Shown here piece by piece: positions 1 through 8,826 of a stretch of DNA of 64,000 nt; positions within the stretch are counted from its first letter, which is position 1, and the number at the start of each line of letters is the position of its first letter. Origin of the DNA: CAINVV01 sp964506325 (GTDB taxonomy: Bacteria > Bacteroidota > Bacteroidia > Bacteroidales > Prolixibacteraceae); assembly GCA_964506325.1 (NCBI GenBank), contig CAZDLO010000006.1, positions 1 through 64,000 of the forward strand, in the 5' to 3' direction. Under the pieces are notes generated by a model. It saw nothing but the letters and a program-made list of their open reading frames with translations, ran no database searches and was not told where the DNA came from. The position numbers and the translations under genes are program-made.

Positions 1-263
1 GTCTCCGGGGAATGTGTATCACCTGAAAGCAGTTATTTGTTCTCTGGTCCTGAAACAGGTTTGCAGGAAAAGCAAACAAAATCATGACGAGCCTGGTATA
101 GTTTTATCTCTGATGTAAAAGTGTATTGGTTCGTGCAGAAATCAAGGGCAGCCCCTGTCCCCATCCTTTGGAGGGGCCCGGGGAATTCAAAAGAAGAGAT
201 TTCAAATTGTGATATTTTTTGATTTAATTATTTATTTTTCTGTTGATTAAGAATTTAATTTAC

Positions 264-2615
264 ATGTACCACTTAAAAGCTTATACCAGGAGACTGAAAT
301 GTATCCCTATTGTAATTGTATTCACAGCTTTGGCAGGAATACTTTACGGGAACAAAACCTCATCTGGCGGACAATCAAAGGGACAGATAACATTCCAAAT
401 TGATTTCTGTGCCATTCCCGCCGGGTCGTTTATCATGGGAGCAGACCTTGATCCGAAATATATTGTTGCAGGAAAGGATAATGGCTGGCGCAGCATCTTT
501 ATCCAGGACGAATTTCCCCCAAGGAGTATTGAGCTAACACATCCGTTTGAGATTTCTAAATATGAAATTACCAATGCACAATATGAAAAGTTTGATCCGT
601 CCCATAAATCCTGGAGGGGAAAATTCAGGAATATTTCGGATGGTGACAATGAGGCAGTTGTCTATGTGAGCTGGGAGGAAGCATCGGCATTTGCTTCATG
701 GCTCTCGGCGAATGACAAACAATTTGATTACAGGCTCCCTGGCGAGGCGGAATGGGAATATGCTGCGCGTGGTGGCACCAGGACACCCTTCGGCAATGGG
801 GTTTCCGGAGACATTTATGCTCTTAACCCTTTCGATTCTGCCCTGATGATGCGGATGAACTACCAGGGTCCTTATCCATTCACCTACACCAATGGTGTCC
901 GGCAATGGGTAACCTGGCTTCCGGGTAAATGTACCGGTGTGGAAGATGTGTACCCGGATGCCGGCCATATTAAGGATGCTGACCTGAAGGTTGGTCAATC
1001 GGGGCCCAATGGGTTTGGTATTTACGATATGCACGGTGGGGTAGAAGAATGGGTGCAGGACTGGTACGGGCCCTACCTTCCGGGCGATACACTCAACCCG
1101 GCAGGATACCGAACAGGTGATTTCAAGGTGACCAGGGGCGGAAGTCACAACAACCATATCCAGCATGCGCGGTCGGCCAACAGGATGAGCGCTGCCATCA
1201 ACGATAAAAATTATTTCCTTGGTTTCCGCCTTGTGAGGATACCCAAGCAGCAAAAGGAGGGAGGCAAAAGGGCTGAGCAGCCTGTTTATCCTTGGGGATC
1301 AAAGGTTTCTGCAGGGAAATATGCCTGGAAGAAGAAGAACACTCAGCCGGTATTCTCCATCACTTCACTCTACGAGCTGGTTCCGGCTGTAAAGGATGGC
1401 TCTCATTATGGCTCAGTAAGGCAAATGGCCCAATTTGGTTTTGATGCGGATAAACAATTGCCCTTGCTGACCGGTCCGCTCTATTCGCACAACCATTCTC
1501 CCACCCTTGAGTGGTGTGAAAATGGAGACCTCCTTGTTTCCTGGTTTTCAGGTGAGAGTGAGATCGGTCCGGAACTGACATTATTGGCCTCCAGGGGAAA
1601 ACGGCAGCCTGATGGGTCACTTGAATGGACTCCAGCCTCCCGGTTTCTCAAGGCGGAAGATCGTAATATGCACAGCTCCAATATATTAAATAATGCCATA
1701 AGGGTTGGATTGAAACGAGACAAAGCCTTTACCCTGCACCAGATGGCAAGTATCGGGATTGCCGGCAGATGGGATAAACTGGCACTGGGATACCGGAAAA
1801 GCACCGACAACGGGGCGACCTGGTCGGCTGTCAGAATGATTCTTGATCCTGACCACGGACCAACAGCAGGGGCTTCCATGCAGGGGAATATGTTCCAGAC
1901 ATCGGATGGAATGCTCGTTTTTGTTACGGACGACAAGGGAGACTCCTATGCAGGCACGGGTAGTTTGGTGGTCAGCACCGATAATGGCCAAACCTGGGAG
2001 CGAAGGGGATTTTCAGGGGTAACTCCCGATACGTTGCGGATTGCAGGAGGCCATGCCGTTGTTGCCGAGATCAATGATGTAAATGAGGACGGGAAAATGG
2101 ATCTGTTGGCCATTGCCCGCGACGAGGGTGCCTATTATGCCGGAAAGGCCCCCCAAAGTATTTCAATGGACGGCGGAAATACCTGGAAACGCTCTCCGTC
2201 GGTGTTTCCTTCTGTGGGAACCGGCCAACGCATGACTTTACTGAGGCTTTCTTATTCTGCAGTTCCAGCCGGAACCACGGGTTCGAAGCCGTTGCTTTTC
2301 ACCGGGTTTGCCGGAGACAGCATCAGGGCAAAAGACGGGGAGGGGAAATTGAGTTTCGTTACCGGACTCTATGCAGCACTCTCTTTTGATGAAGGCAAAA
2401 CCTGGCCGGAAGAGTACCGAAAGGTGATTAGCAACCTCAGGGGATCGGATACCCTGAACCTTTCGATAGCACCCTGGCAACGGACAACGAAGCTTGCCAG
2501 GACCAAAGGACAGCACGAAGGATACTTCTCTTCCGGGCAAACACCTGACGGAACTATCTATTTAACCGACGGTAAGATTGTTTATGCTTTCAACCTGTCG
2601 TGGCTGATGGAATAA
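264..2615 (+). CDS. Secreted FGE-sulfatase-like domain fused to sialidase-like BNR propeller
   Basis: About 783 aa with an N-terminal hydrophobic signal/anchor. Residues ~25-330 form a formylglycine-generating-enzyme (SUMF1) type fold: an AGSFIMGAD start, RLPGEAEWEYAARGG in the middle, GFGIYDMHGGVEEWVQDW, and a closing VTRGGS...R...GFRLVR. The Cys pair used by true FGE near the end of the domain is absent, so this is probably a binding or structural FGE-like domain. Residues ~400-783 look like a sialidase/BNR propeller with four Asp boxes (S-x-D-x-G-x-T-W type: DNGATW, DNGQTW, DGGNTW, DEGKTW). The ATG at 264 is preferred over the upstream in-frame TTG at 243 because it directly precedes the basic and hydrophobic leader. 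Substrate unknown; a secreted glycan-active role is inference. Confidence 0.8.
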   Translation: MYHLKAYTRRLKCIPIVIVFTALAGILYGNKTSSGGQSKGQITFQIDFCAIPAGSFIMGADLDPKYIVAGKDNGWRSIFIQDEFPPRSIELTHPFEISKYEITNAQYEKFDPSHKSWRGKFRNISDGDNEAVVYVSWEEASAFASWLSANDKQFDYRLPGEAEWEYAARGGTRTPFGNGVSGDIYALNPFDSALMMRMNYQGPYPFTYTNGVRQWVTWLPGKCTGVEDVYPDAGHIKDADLKVGQSGPNGFGIYDMHGGVEEWVQDWYGPYLPGDTLNPAGYRTGDFKVTRGGSHNNHIQHARSANRMSAAINDKNYFLGFRLVRIPKQQKEGGKRAEQPVYPWGSKVSAGKYAWKKKNTQPVFSITSLYELVPAVKDGSHYGSVRQMAQFGFDADKQLPLLTGPLYSHNHSPTLEWCENGDLLVSWFSGESEIGPELTLLASRGKRQPDGSLEWTPASRFLKAEDRNMHSSNILNNAIRVGLKRDKAFTLHQMASIGIAGRWDKLALGYRKSTDNGATWSAVRMILDPDHGPTAGASMQGNMFQTSDGMLVFVTDDKGDSYAGTGSLVVSTDNGQTWERRGFSGVTPDTLRIAGGHAVVAEINDVNEDGKMDLLAIARDEGAYYAGKAPQSISMDGGNTWKRSPSVFPSVGTGQRMTLLRLSYSAVPAGTTGSKPLLFTGFAGDSIRAKDGEGKLSFVTGLYAALSFDEGKTWPEEYRKVISNLRGSDTLNLSIAPWQRTTKLARTKGQHEGYFSSGQTPDGTIYLTDGKIVYAFNLSWLME

Positions 2616-3037
2616 TCCGGGACAGAGGTTTATTTTTACCATACGGCACGGCCCTGCTCCTGCATTTTTCTTTGAAGCCGGCGGCTTAAAATGAGCCGTT
2701 GCCACGTCCAAATCTCCAATTCCGGAGGTTTTGGATCAAATCGTTAATCCTGTCAAAACTTACGTTAAAAAACAGATGCCTTGCAGTTTCAGTATATTGG
2801 CCTACCTTGACACGAAGTTTCCAAAGGAGAATCCGGGAAAACAAGTAAACCTTCCGTTTCCGGCTTCTTTCAGGTTACAATCCTGGTTCTTTTATTAAAT
2901 TAGAATCATTTAAAACAAGAGATTTTTTGTGTGGAGTCCCCTCGATGGGGGGAGATCGCGCGGAGGTCAGACTGTTAAACCAAACCCGGCAAATTTTACC
3001 GTGTAAATCAGTTCAAACAAATTAAAAATCCCTTATT
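2616..3037. other. Gene-free stretch, 422 bp
   Basis: Lies between the FGE/sialidase-like gene and the 63-aa ORF. No convincing ORF, RNA gene, terminator with a T-tract or exact TAnnTTTG promoter box is visible. Confidence 0.5.
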
Positions 3038-3229
3038 ATGTCACACCTGGAGTTAAAGAATCTGATTCAGAAGGTGAGTGCGATTGCCATGGACGATATG
3101 CCTTCTGCCGTTTCTCCGACACGTCTTTATGAAGAGTTGAACAGCCGTTATTCCTCACAAAGGGGAAGAATCAGCAGGGTCAGCATCTTTGTCAAATCAT
3201 TGCTTAATTCGTACCACTCCAAAAATTGA
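3038..3229 (+). CDS. Small hypothetical protein, 63 aa
   Basis: Family not recognised. The 63-aa product is soluble, without signal peptide, membrane segment or Cys, and has basic residues near its C-terminus (SSQRGRISRV). It starts at ATG 3038 and is followed 69 bp later by a strong intrinsic terminator, so it looks like a self-contained monocistronic unit, which supports it being real despite its size. Composition (alternating Leu/Ile with Lys/Arg/Glu) suggests a small helical protein. No function is inferred. Confidence 0.55.
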   Translation: MSHLELKNLIQKVSAIAMDDMPSAVSPTRLYEELNSRYSSQRGRISRVSIFVKSLLNSYHSKN

Positions 3230-3298
3230 GGCATTGCTGAATCACTTGTCTCAATAGGAAATCTGACCCTTTTTTCTAGTTTTTGTAATATAACCAAG

Positions 3299-3331
3299 GA
3301 CCCTGTTTAGCAGCAACAGGGTCTTTTTTTT
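3299..3331 (+). terminator. Intrinsic terminator after the 63-aa gene
   Basis: Perfect 9-bp stem GACCCTGTT / AACAGGGTC with a 7-nt loop, followed by eight T on the plus strand. Confidence 0.9.
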
Positions 3332-3339
3332 GGAGTTGA

Positions 3340-3368
3340 TTGAATCCCCGTGTAGGTTATTATTTTTG
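3340..3368 (+). promoter_or_regulatory. Candidate Bacteroidota promoter for the esterase
   Basis: TTG at 3340-3342, an 18-nt spacer and TATTTTTG at 3361-3368 match the -33 TTG / -7 TAnnTTTG pattern, with a spacer one base shorter than usual. It lies just after a terminator and about 55 bp before the start at 3426. Confidence 0.45.
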
Positions 3369-3425
3369 TGACATATTCGCCCCTGTTCAAGCAATTGGTC
3401 AGAATTCATTTCAAAAGATTTCGGT

Positions 3426-4424
3426 ATGAGGTGGCTGTTCTATGGTAAGAAAATTCTTTTGGCATTGATGATCCTTGTTGTCCTTGCCGTCTCGTTGTTA
3501 CTCACCCCTTTTTTTATTTCGAAGATTTTCCCGGAGAATCCACCTGTTGGCTATTATTTTATTCCGCCAACCATATTGGCTGTTTACCTGGGGATTGAAT
3601 CGCAGGCTGAAAAGAATCCTGCAATACCGGCCGGACTGGAAGTTTCGAGGGATATTGAATACCTGAATATCGGGGGCAAATCCTTGCAAATGGATCTTTA
3701 CAGGGACAAGATGGCCCCCGGACCCGCCCCCCTTCTCCTTTTTATTCACGGTGGAGGATGGAATCACGGGAACCGGAACGAGTACCTCGGATATGCCATT
3801 CATTTTGCAGAAATGGGGTATGTCACGGCAACTGTAACTTACCGTTTTGCCAGCGAGGCACCTTACCCGGCCTGTGTGGAGGATGTGACAGAGGCTGTCC
3901 GGTTCGTTTTTCAGAACGGAGAAAAATACCATTACGATCCCGACAGGGTGGTGCTGATCGGAGGTTCGGCAGGAGCCCATCTTGCCATGCTGGCGGCTTA
4001 TGGGTGGCACAGGGCAGGAGAGGCACCGGATTCCTGCAGGGTCTCCCCAGGCAACCGGAAAATCAGGGCTGTTGTCGATTTGTACGGACCTACCGACCTT
4101 ACCGCATCCTATGCAAGGGAAAATTACATGGTTGAACGGCTGATGGCCCGTAAATTCCGGGAGGCTCCTGCGTTGTACGCTGAAGCATCACCCATTGCCT
4201 TTGTTGATAAAAATGCCCCTCCGACCCTGATTTTGCATGGGACCGGCGACAACCTCGTTCCGGTTGTCCAGGCCGAACTGCTGAAGCATAAACTTGATAG
4301 CCTTAAAATTCCGAATGTGTACCGCCCTTTGCCGGGCTGGCCTCATACCATGGACCTTGTGAAACGGGTGAATGATTACTGTGAGGTTGCCATGCAGGAT
4401 TTTTTTGAACGTTTTGTCAATTAG
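3426..4424 (+). CDS. Membrane-anchored alpha/beta hydrolase (esterase/lipase, HSL/BD-FAE-like)
   Basis: 332 aa. Residues ~8-30 form one hydrophobic segment (uncleaved anchor or signal peptide), so the enzyme likely acts at the envelope. The oxyanion motif HGGGW is at ~109-113, the nucleophile is S181 in GGSAGAH, and likely acid and base are D275 (GTGDN) and H307 (GWPHTM), in the order expected for the hormone-sensitive-lipase/feruloyl-esterase-like group. Substrate is not evident. It has its own promoter-like element and no close operon partner. The fold is clear, the specificity is not. Confidence 0.85.
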   Translation: MRWLFYGKKILLALMILVVLAVSLLLTPFFISKIFPENPPVGYYFIPPTILAVYLGIESQAEKNPAIPAGLEVSRDIEYLNIGGKSLQMDLYRDKMAPGPAPLLLFIHGGGWNHGNRNEYLGYAIHFAEMGYVTATVTYRFASEAPYPACVEDVTEAVRFVFQNGEKYHYDPDRVVLIGGSAGAHLAMLAAYGWHRAGEAPDSCRVSPGNRKIRAVVDLYGPTDLTASYARENYMVERLMARKFREAPALYAEASPIAFVDKNAPPTLILHGTGDNLVPVVQAELLKHKLDSLKIPNVYRPLPGWPHTMDLVKRVNDYCEVAMQDFFERFVN

Positions 4425-4562
4425 TCATTTTGACTTGCCTGCACAGATATTGGGAACATTCCTTCGGTTTTCAGGGACCAAAAGGGCATTACTTAACCCG
4501 GCTCCCTGCACTTGGCAGATTCCAATAATCGGTTAACTTTATACACCAATAATCATTTTGCT

Positions 4563-5969
4563 ATGAGTGGATTTTTTGGCTGTATTTCAAAGGAGGACTG
4601 TGTGCTTGATGTATTCTATGGGACTGATTATCACTCGCATCTTGGGACAAAAAGAGCCGGGGTAGCCTTTTTCTCGGGTGACAGGGGCTGGCAGCGTGCC
4701 ATACACAGCCTGGAGGACGGAAATTTCAGGAATAAGTTTGAAGTGGATATTTCCAGTTTCAGGGGAAATGTTGGTATCGGGGTAATCAGTGACACAGAGG
4801 CCCAACCCATTCTGGTCACCTCCCACCTGGGGAGGTTTGCAGTCGCTACCGTGGCAAAAATTGCCAACCTTGCAGAGTTGGAAGAGCGATTCATGAAAGC
4901 CCGCCATACCTTTTCAGAGACCAGCCAGGGATCTGTCAATCCTACCGAGCTGGTGGCCATGCTCATCGCTGAGGGTGAAACTTTTGCCTCCGGCATTGAA
5001 AATGTTTACAGCCTTGTGAAAGGATCCTGTTCCATCCTTATCCTTACAGAAGACAGGATTATTGCGGCACGCGACAGGCTCGGCAGGACTCCGGTCATCA
5101 TCGGTAAAAAGGAGGGGTCCTATGCAGCCACTTTTGAAACCTGCGCTTTCCCCAACCTGGATTATGAGATCGAGAAATACCTGGGTCCGGGTGAGATCAT
5201 TTCAATCAATTATGATGGACTAGAACAGCTGCGCAAACCCAACGAAAAGATGCAGATTTGCTCTTTCCTTTGGGTGTATTACGGGTATCCCCCTTCCTTC
5301 TATGAGGGTTTGAATGTGGATGAATGCCGCTACAAATGCGGTGCTGCACTGGCGAAAAAAGATACTGTGGAGGCCGATTTTGTGGCCGGTATTCCGGATT
5401 CCGGGGTTGGTCACGCCATGGGATACAGCAATGAGAAGGGTATCCCGCTGAAGAGGCCATACGCCAAATACACCCCGACCTGGCCCAGGAGTTTTATGCC
5501 ACAGAACCAGGCTATGCGGGATTTGGTGGCAAAAATGAAATTGCTACCCAACAAGGCAATCATCAAAGACAAATGCGGCATTTTCCTGGATGATTCCATC
5601 GTGCGCGGCACCCAGCTCAAGGACAATGTCCGTGACCTGCATCATGCCGGGATCAAGGAGGTACATATGCGAATTGCCTGTCCCCCATTGACCTATCCCT
5701 GCGAATTCCTGAATTTCAGCCGTTCCAGGTCAAATTTGGATATGGCCACCCACAAGGCAGTGGAACAGATGGAAGGGACAATAAATCCTGAAATGAAGGA
5801 ATATTCCGACAGCAGCAAGCCGAAATACCATGCAATGGTCGAACAGATTCGTAAAAATCTGGATCTTACCACATTAAAGTTCCAGGAACTTGACGACCTG
5901 GTGGAGGCAATCGGTCTGCCCAAAGAAAAGCTGTGCACCCATTGCTGGGACGGATCCAGTTACTTTTAA
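4563..5969 (+). CDS. Amidophosphoribosyltransferase (PurF)-like paralogue lacking the catalytic Cys
   Basis: 468 aa from ATG 4563. The layout is that of PurF: N-terminal class II glutaminase-type domain, then a phosphoribosyltransferase domain with the PRPP loop LDDSIVRGT at ~341-349. Four Cys (C233 in ICSFLW, C380 in YPCEF, C458 and C461 in CTHC) fall where B. subtilis PurF binds its [4Fe-4S] cluster. True PurF begins (pro)MCGI.G, with Cys as N-terminal nucleophile; here the start reads MSGFFG, giving Ser or no nucleophile, so glutamine hydrolysis is probably lost or altered. The in-frame TTG at 4512 would only add a non-conserved leader. First gene of a three-gene run (3 bp, then 12 bp gaps). 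An ammonia-dependent or regulatory role is inference. Confidence 0.85.
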   Translation: MSGFFGCISKEDCVLDVFYGTDYHSHLGTKRAGVAFFSGDRGWQRAIHSLEDGNFRNKFEVDISSFRGNVGIGVISDTEAQPILVTSHLGRFAVATVAKIANLAELEERFMKARHTFSETSQGSVNPTELVAMLIAEGETFASGIENVYSLVKGSCSILILTEDRIIAARDRLGRTPVIIGKKEGSYAATFETCAFPNLDYEIEKYLGPGEIISINYDGLEQLRKPNEKMQICSFLWVYYGYPPSFYEGLNVDECRYKCGAALAKKDTVEADFVAGIPDSGVGHAMGYSNEKGIPLKRPYAKYTPTWPRSFMPQNQAMRDLVAKMKLLPNKAIIKDKCGIFLDDSIVRGTQLKDNVRDLHHAGIKEVHMRIACPPLTYPCEFLNFSRSRSNLDMATHKAVEQMEGTINPEMKEYSDSSKPKYHAMVEQIRKNLDLTTLKFQELDDLVEAIGLPKEKLCTHCWDGSSYF

Positions 5970-5972
5970 CGG

Positions 5973-6713
5973 ATGGATTCCAGGATTCTGAAGTCAATGC
6001 GAAGATTATTCCGTTTAATCTGGGTGATTTGTGGACTCTGTTTTACCGGCTGGCTGGCATACTCGACTCAATCAAAGGGCGTTGACAAGTCATTGCTGGT
6101 GAACAGTGCCAGTCTTGATGTGCAGGAAACGGCTGATTATTATTTGTTTTGCCCAACTTCACTTTTTCACAAAGTGTTAATTTTTTTCCCGGGTGCATTG
6201 GTCGATCCCAAGGCCTATGTACCTCTTTGCAGAAAGATTGCAGAAGATGGATGCAAGGTTTACCTGGTAAAGATGCCCTGGCGGCTTGCCTCGAAGGGAT
6301 ATCATAAACCACTCGAATTGAACTTATTTGCAGATACGGCCAAACAGTATATCCTGGCAGGGCATTCCCAGGGGGCAAAAATGGCCGGGCAGTTTGTTTA
6401 TGAGAATCCGACGCTGGTCGACAGGCTGATATTACTGGCATCAACGCATCCGCGTGATATCGACCTCTCAGGAATCCGGATTCCGGTGATGAAAATTTAT
6501 GGGTCAAGGGATGGGGTAGCAGATGCTGCCGATATTATTGCCAACAAAACCAAACTGCCTGTGACAACCAGGTACGTATCCATTGAAGGAGCCAATCACG
6601 CACAATTTGGTTATTACGGGCCTCAGTTAGGGGATGATGAGGCAGGCATATCGCTGGAAGTCCAACAAAATATTATTTTAGCCAATATTATTTCCTTTAT
6701 CAACCGGGAATAA
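5973..6713 (+). CDS. Alpha/beta hydrolase with N-terminal membrane segment
   Basis: 246 aa. An N-terminal hydrophobic stretch (~12-28) suggests export or membrane anchoring. The nucleophile elbow is GHSQGAKM (S132), with an acid around GSRDGVAD and a histidine in GANHAQFGYYG, typical of the alpha/beta-hydrolase_5 type. The start lies 3 bp after the stop of the PurF-like gene, so it is probably cotranscribed and possibly coupled. It has no obvious functional link to a phosphoribosyltransferase; substrate unknown. Confidence 0.8.
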   Translation: MDSRILKSMRRLFRLIWVICGLCFTGWLAYSTQSKGVDKSLLVNSASLDVQETADYYLFCPTSLFHKVLIFFPGALVDPKAYVPLCRKIAEDGCKVYLVKMPWRLASKGYHKPLELNLFADTAKQYILAGHSQGAKMAGQFVYENPTLVDRLILLASTHPRDIDLSGIRIPVMKIYGSRDGVADAADIIANKTKLPVTTRYVSIEGANHAQFGYYGPQLGDDEAGISLEVQQNIILANIISFINRE

Positions 6714-6725
6714 ATAAAATTCAGT

Positions 6726-8039
6726 ATGCTACAAATTTGCAAGCTTCTAACAAACACTTTCCTTTCGCTGTTATTCGTGCTGGGTCACTCCACGCTGACG
6801 GCCCAGAACGACTGGACTCATTTCAGGGGAAGCCACCTGAACGGTATTTCGGCCGACAGCCTTGTGCCGGTTTCATGGAATGATACCACCAACATTCTTT
6901 GGAAAGCCGAAATCAAGGGCAGGGGATGGTCTTCTCCTGTGGTATACGGAAACCAGGTATGGGTCACCACTGCCTCCACCGACGGTAAGGAGATGTCGGG
7001 GATTTGCATCGATTTCAATACCGGCAGGCTCGTTTACGACTTGTTGCTTTTCAGGCAGGACTCCATCTACCGTAAACACCCTGTCAACTCCTATGCCACA
7101 CCCACACCATGCATTGAAGATGGTTTTGTATACCTGAATTATGGGAGTTCGGGAACGGCATGTGTCAGCACGGCGGATGGGAGAATTGTCTGGAAAAGGG
7201 ACGACCTGAAAGTCGATCATATGCAGGGAACAGGTTCATCACCAATCATCTACAAGGATTTTCTGATTGTACATTATGAAGGCACCGATCAGCAGTTTAT
7301 CGTTGCCATGAACAAAAGAACCGGTGAGACAGTCTGGCGGGCCGACCGGCCCCACGAATACTACGACCCTCTTCAGCCAGTCGGTAAAAAAGCCTATGTA
7401 ACCCCTTTTGTCATCAATGTAGAAGGCAAGGATTTGCTGATATCAAACGGAGCTGCGGTCTGCAATGCCTTCGATATCCTCACTGGAAGGGAGGTCTGGC
7501 GCATTCCGCAGGGCGAGGATTCGACCATATCCATGCCTGTATCCGAAGATGGAGTGCTCTTCTTTTACACCAGTTTCGTGACACCATTGCAAGGAGAGAA
7601 ATATGCTGAACTGATGGCAGTGGATCCGAAGGGATCCGGAAACATCGGTGGCACCAACGTTCTATGGCGCGTAAAAACGCCTGTCTTGCAACTACTTACG
7701 CCACTTGTGAAAGATGGGATCATTTACACGGTCGACACCAGGAATAACCTCCTGGTAATTGATGCCAAAACAGGCAGTACCATATATACCACCAAACTTA
7801 GGAGCAAATTCAATTCATCCCCGGTTTATGCAGGAGGGAAGGTCTATTTTACCTCTGTCAAAGGAGAAACAATTGTTCTGAAAGCGGGCAGGACTCCTGA
7901 AATCCTGACCGAAAACATTCTTACGGGAGAGGTTTTTGCCACACCGGCAATTGTCAGGAATTCGATCCTCTTCCGCAACGACAAGGCACTGTACCGGATT
8001 GGGATTTCCCGGATAAATGAAGGAAAGTCTGCCCAATAA
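6726..8039 (+). CDS. Exported PQQ-type beta-propeller protein
   Basis: 437 aa with a signal peptide ending STLTAQ (~26). The body is a series of ~40-50 residue blades of the PQQ-like type, each with a G.VYW..-like or TG..VWR core (TGETVWRAD, TGREVWRIP, NVLWRVKTP). Such proteins serve as extracytoplasmic binding or dehydrogenase-like scaffolds; no quinoprotein dehydrogenase active-site signature is evident, so enzymatic activity is not claimed. It lies 12 bp after the hydrolase gene and is probably last in that operon. A paralogous propeller protein is encoded at 36019-37551. Confidence 0.8.
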   Translation: MLQICKLLTNTFLSLLFVLGHSTLTAQNDWTHFRGSHLNGISADSLVPVSWNDTTNILWKAEIKGRGWSSPVVYGNQVWVTTASTDGKEMSGICIDFNTGRLVYDLLLFRQDSIYRKHPVNSYATPTPCIEDGFVYLNYGSSGTACVSTADGRIVWKRDDLKVDHMQGTGSSPIIYKDFLIVHYEGTDQQFIVAMNKRTGETVWRADRPHEYYDPLQPVGKKAYVTPFVINVEGKDLLISNGAAVCNAFDILTGREVWRIPQGEDSTISMPVSEDGVLFFYTSFVTPLQGEKYAELMAVDPKGSGNIGGTNVLWRVKTPVLQLLTPLVKDGIIYTVDTRNNLLVIDAKTGSTIYTTKLRSKFNSSPVYAGGKVYFTSVKGETIVLKAGRTPEILTENILTGEVFATPAIVRNSILFRNDKALYRIGISRINEGKSAQ

Positions 8040-8242
8040 GGCACCCGTGTTCTGAAAAAGTTTGTGCCCTTCTCCTTGCTGACCCTGCCGGTTATGCCGC
8101 AGCGGTATGAAGCCTGCAAAGGGATTGTCCTGTTACTTGACGGAAGACTAAAAATGTTTGCTATCAGGTTGTAGACAGCGTTGCCTGGTTGAAAGGATGT
8201 TGAAGTCAGAATTGGATGGGGTCTGCCTGCCTGTGACAGGAA

Positions 8243-8440
8243 TCAATCATTGGAGTTCCTCGAATGGAACCATTCCGCAATCCTTACCACTGCAACACCC
8301 ATAGAAATCCCCAAGGCGAGAATAAGCCAAAACCCTGCGTGGTCTGGCTTGGGGTCAATGCGTGAAAAGAATACGGTGAAGAGGCTGACTGTAATCACCA
8401 GGGTCACCAATGCAGTTCTTAGTCCGTTTTTTTTCTTCAT
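8243..8440 (-). CDS. Small two-helix membrane protein
   Basis: 65 aa: basic start MKKKNGLR, two predicted membrane helices (~8-27 and ~37-58) with a short linker containing DPKPD, and a charged tail. Family not recognised. It stands alone, opposite to its neighbours. Support is modest: a sensible ATG, compact membrane-protein composition and absence of a competing gene. Confidence 0.5.
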   Translation of the reverse strand: MKKKNGLRTALVTLVITVSLFTVFFSRIDPKPDHAGFWLILALGISMGVAVVRIAEWFHSRNSND

Positions 8441-8826
8441 AACATCAAAATTAGTCTGTTGTTTCTGGTATATAATTTACAAATATTCCGGGATTGCACG
8501 GAAATGATGGCCGGGAAAATACATCCCGGGATTTCAGCAAACGCTTCAAAGATGTTAATTATTTGCAAATTTTTTCAGAGCCTCACCTCGGATTGTCGTC
8601 TGGAGATGTTCGCAATAATCAGATAAACAGCATTTTATTGTCCGGAATCTGAAATCCGAATCTGCCAGCCGGCCCATCAGTCCTCCGGCAAAGACCCCTG
8701 AATATTTAACATTGTTTTATTTATTGCTTACTTTTGCAGCTGTTGACCCGACCGGTAAACTGTTGGTTTTGCCCAGGGTATTTTAGTATTCGGACTTGTA
8801 GCTCCGGGAAAACTTATCAGTTGCCT
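8441..8826. other. Divergent intergenic region, 386 bp
   Basis: Separates the small membrane protein (minus) and the START gene (plus). It contains the -7 box at 8729-8736; nothing else is recognised. Confidence 0.5.
8729..8736 (+). promoter_or_regulatory. Candidate -7 box (TACTTTTG) of the START-domain gene
   Basis: TACTTTTG fits the TAnnTTTG consensus and is followed by CAG; no TTG lies at the ideal 19-21 nt. It overlaps an in-frame TTG at 8734, supporting translation from ATG 8827 instead. Confidence 0.35.

Noticed and set aside
1..263. Gene or RNA at the left edge
   Set aside because: No open frame, tRNA-like fold or terminator could be supported.
4512..4562. Upstream in-frame TTG start for the PurF-like gene
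   Set aside because: The 17-residue extension has no PurF-like character and would bury the MSGFFG start that aligns with the PurF N-terminus.
8734..8826. TTG start for the START-domain gene
   Set aside because: It overlaps a TAnnTTTG promoter box, and the ATG at 8827 gives a clean signal-like leader.
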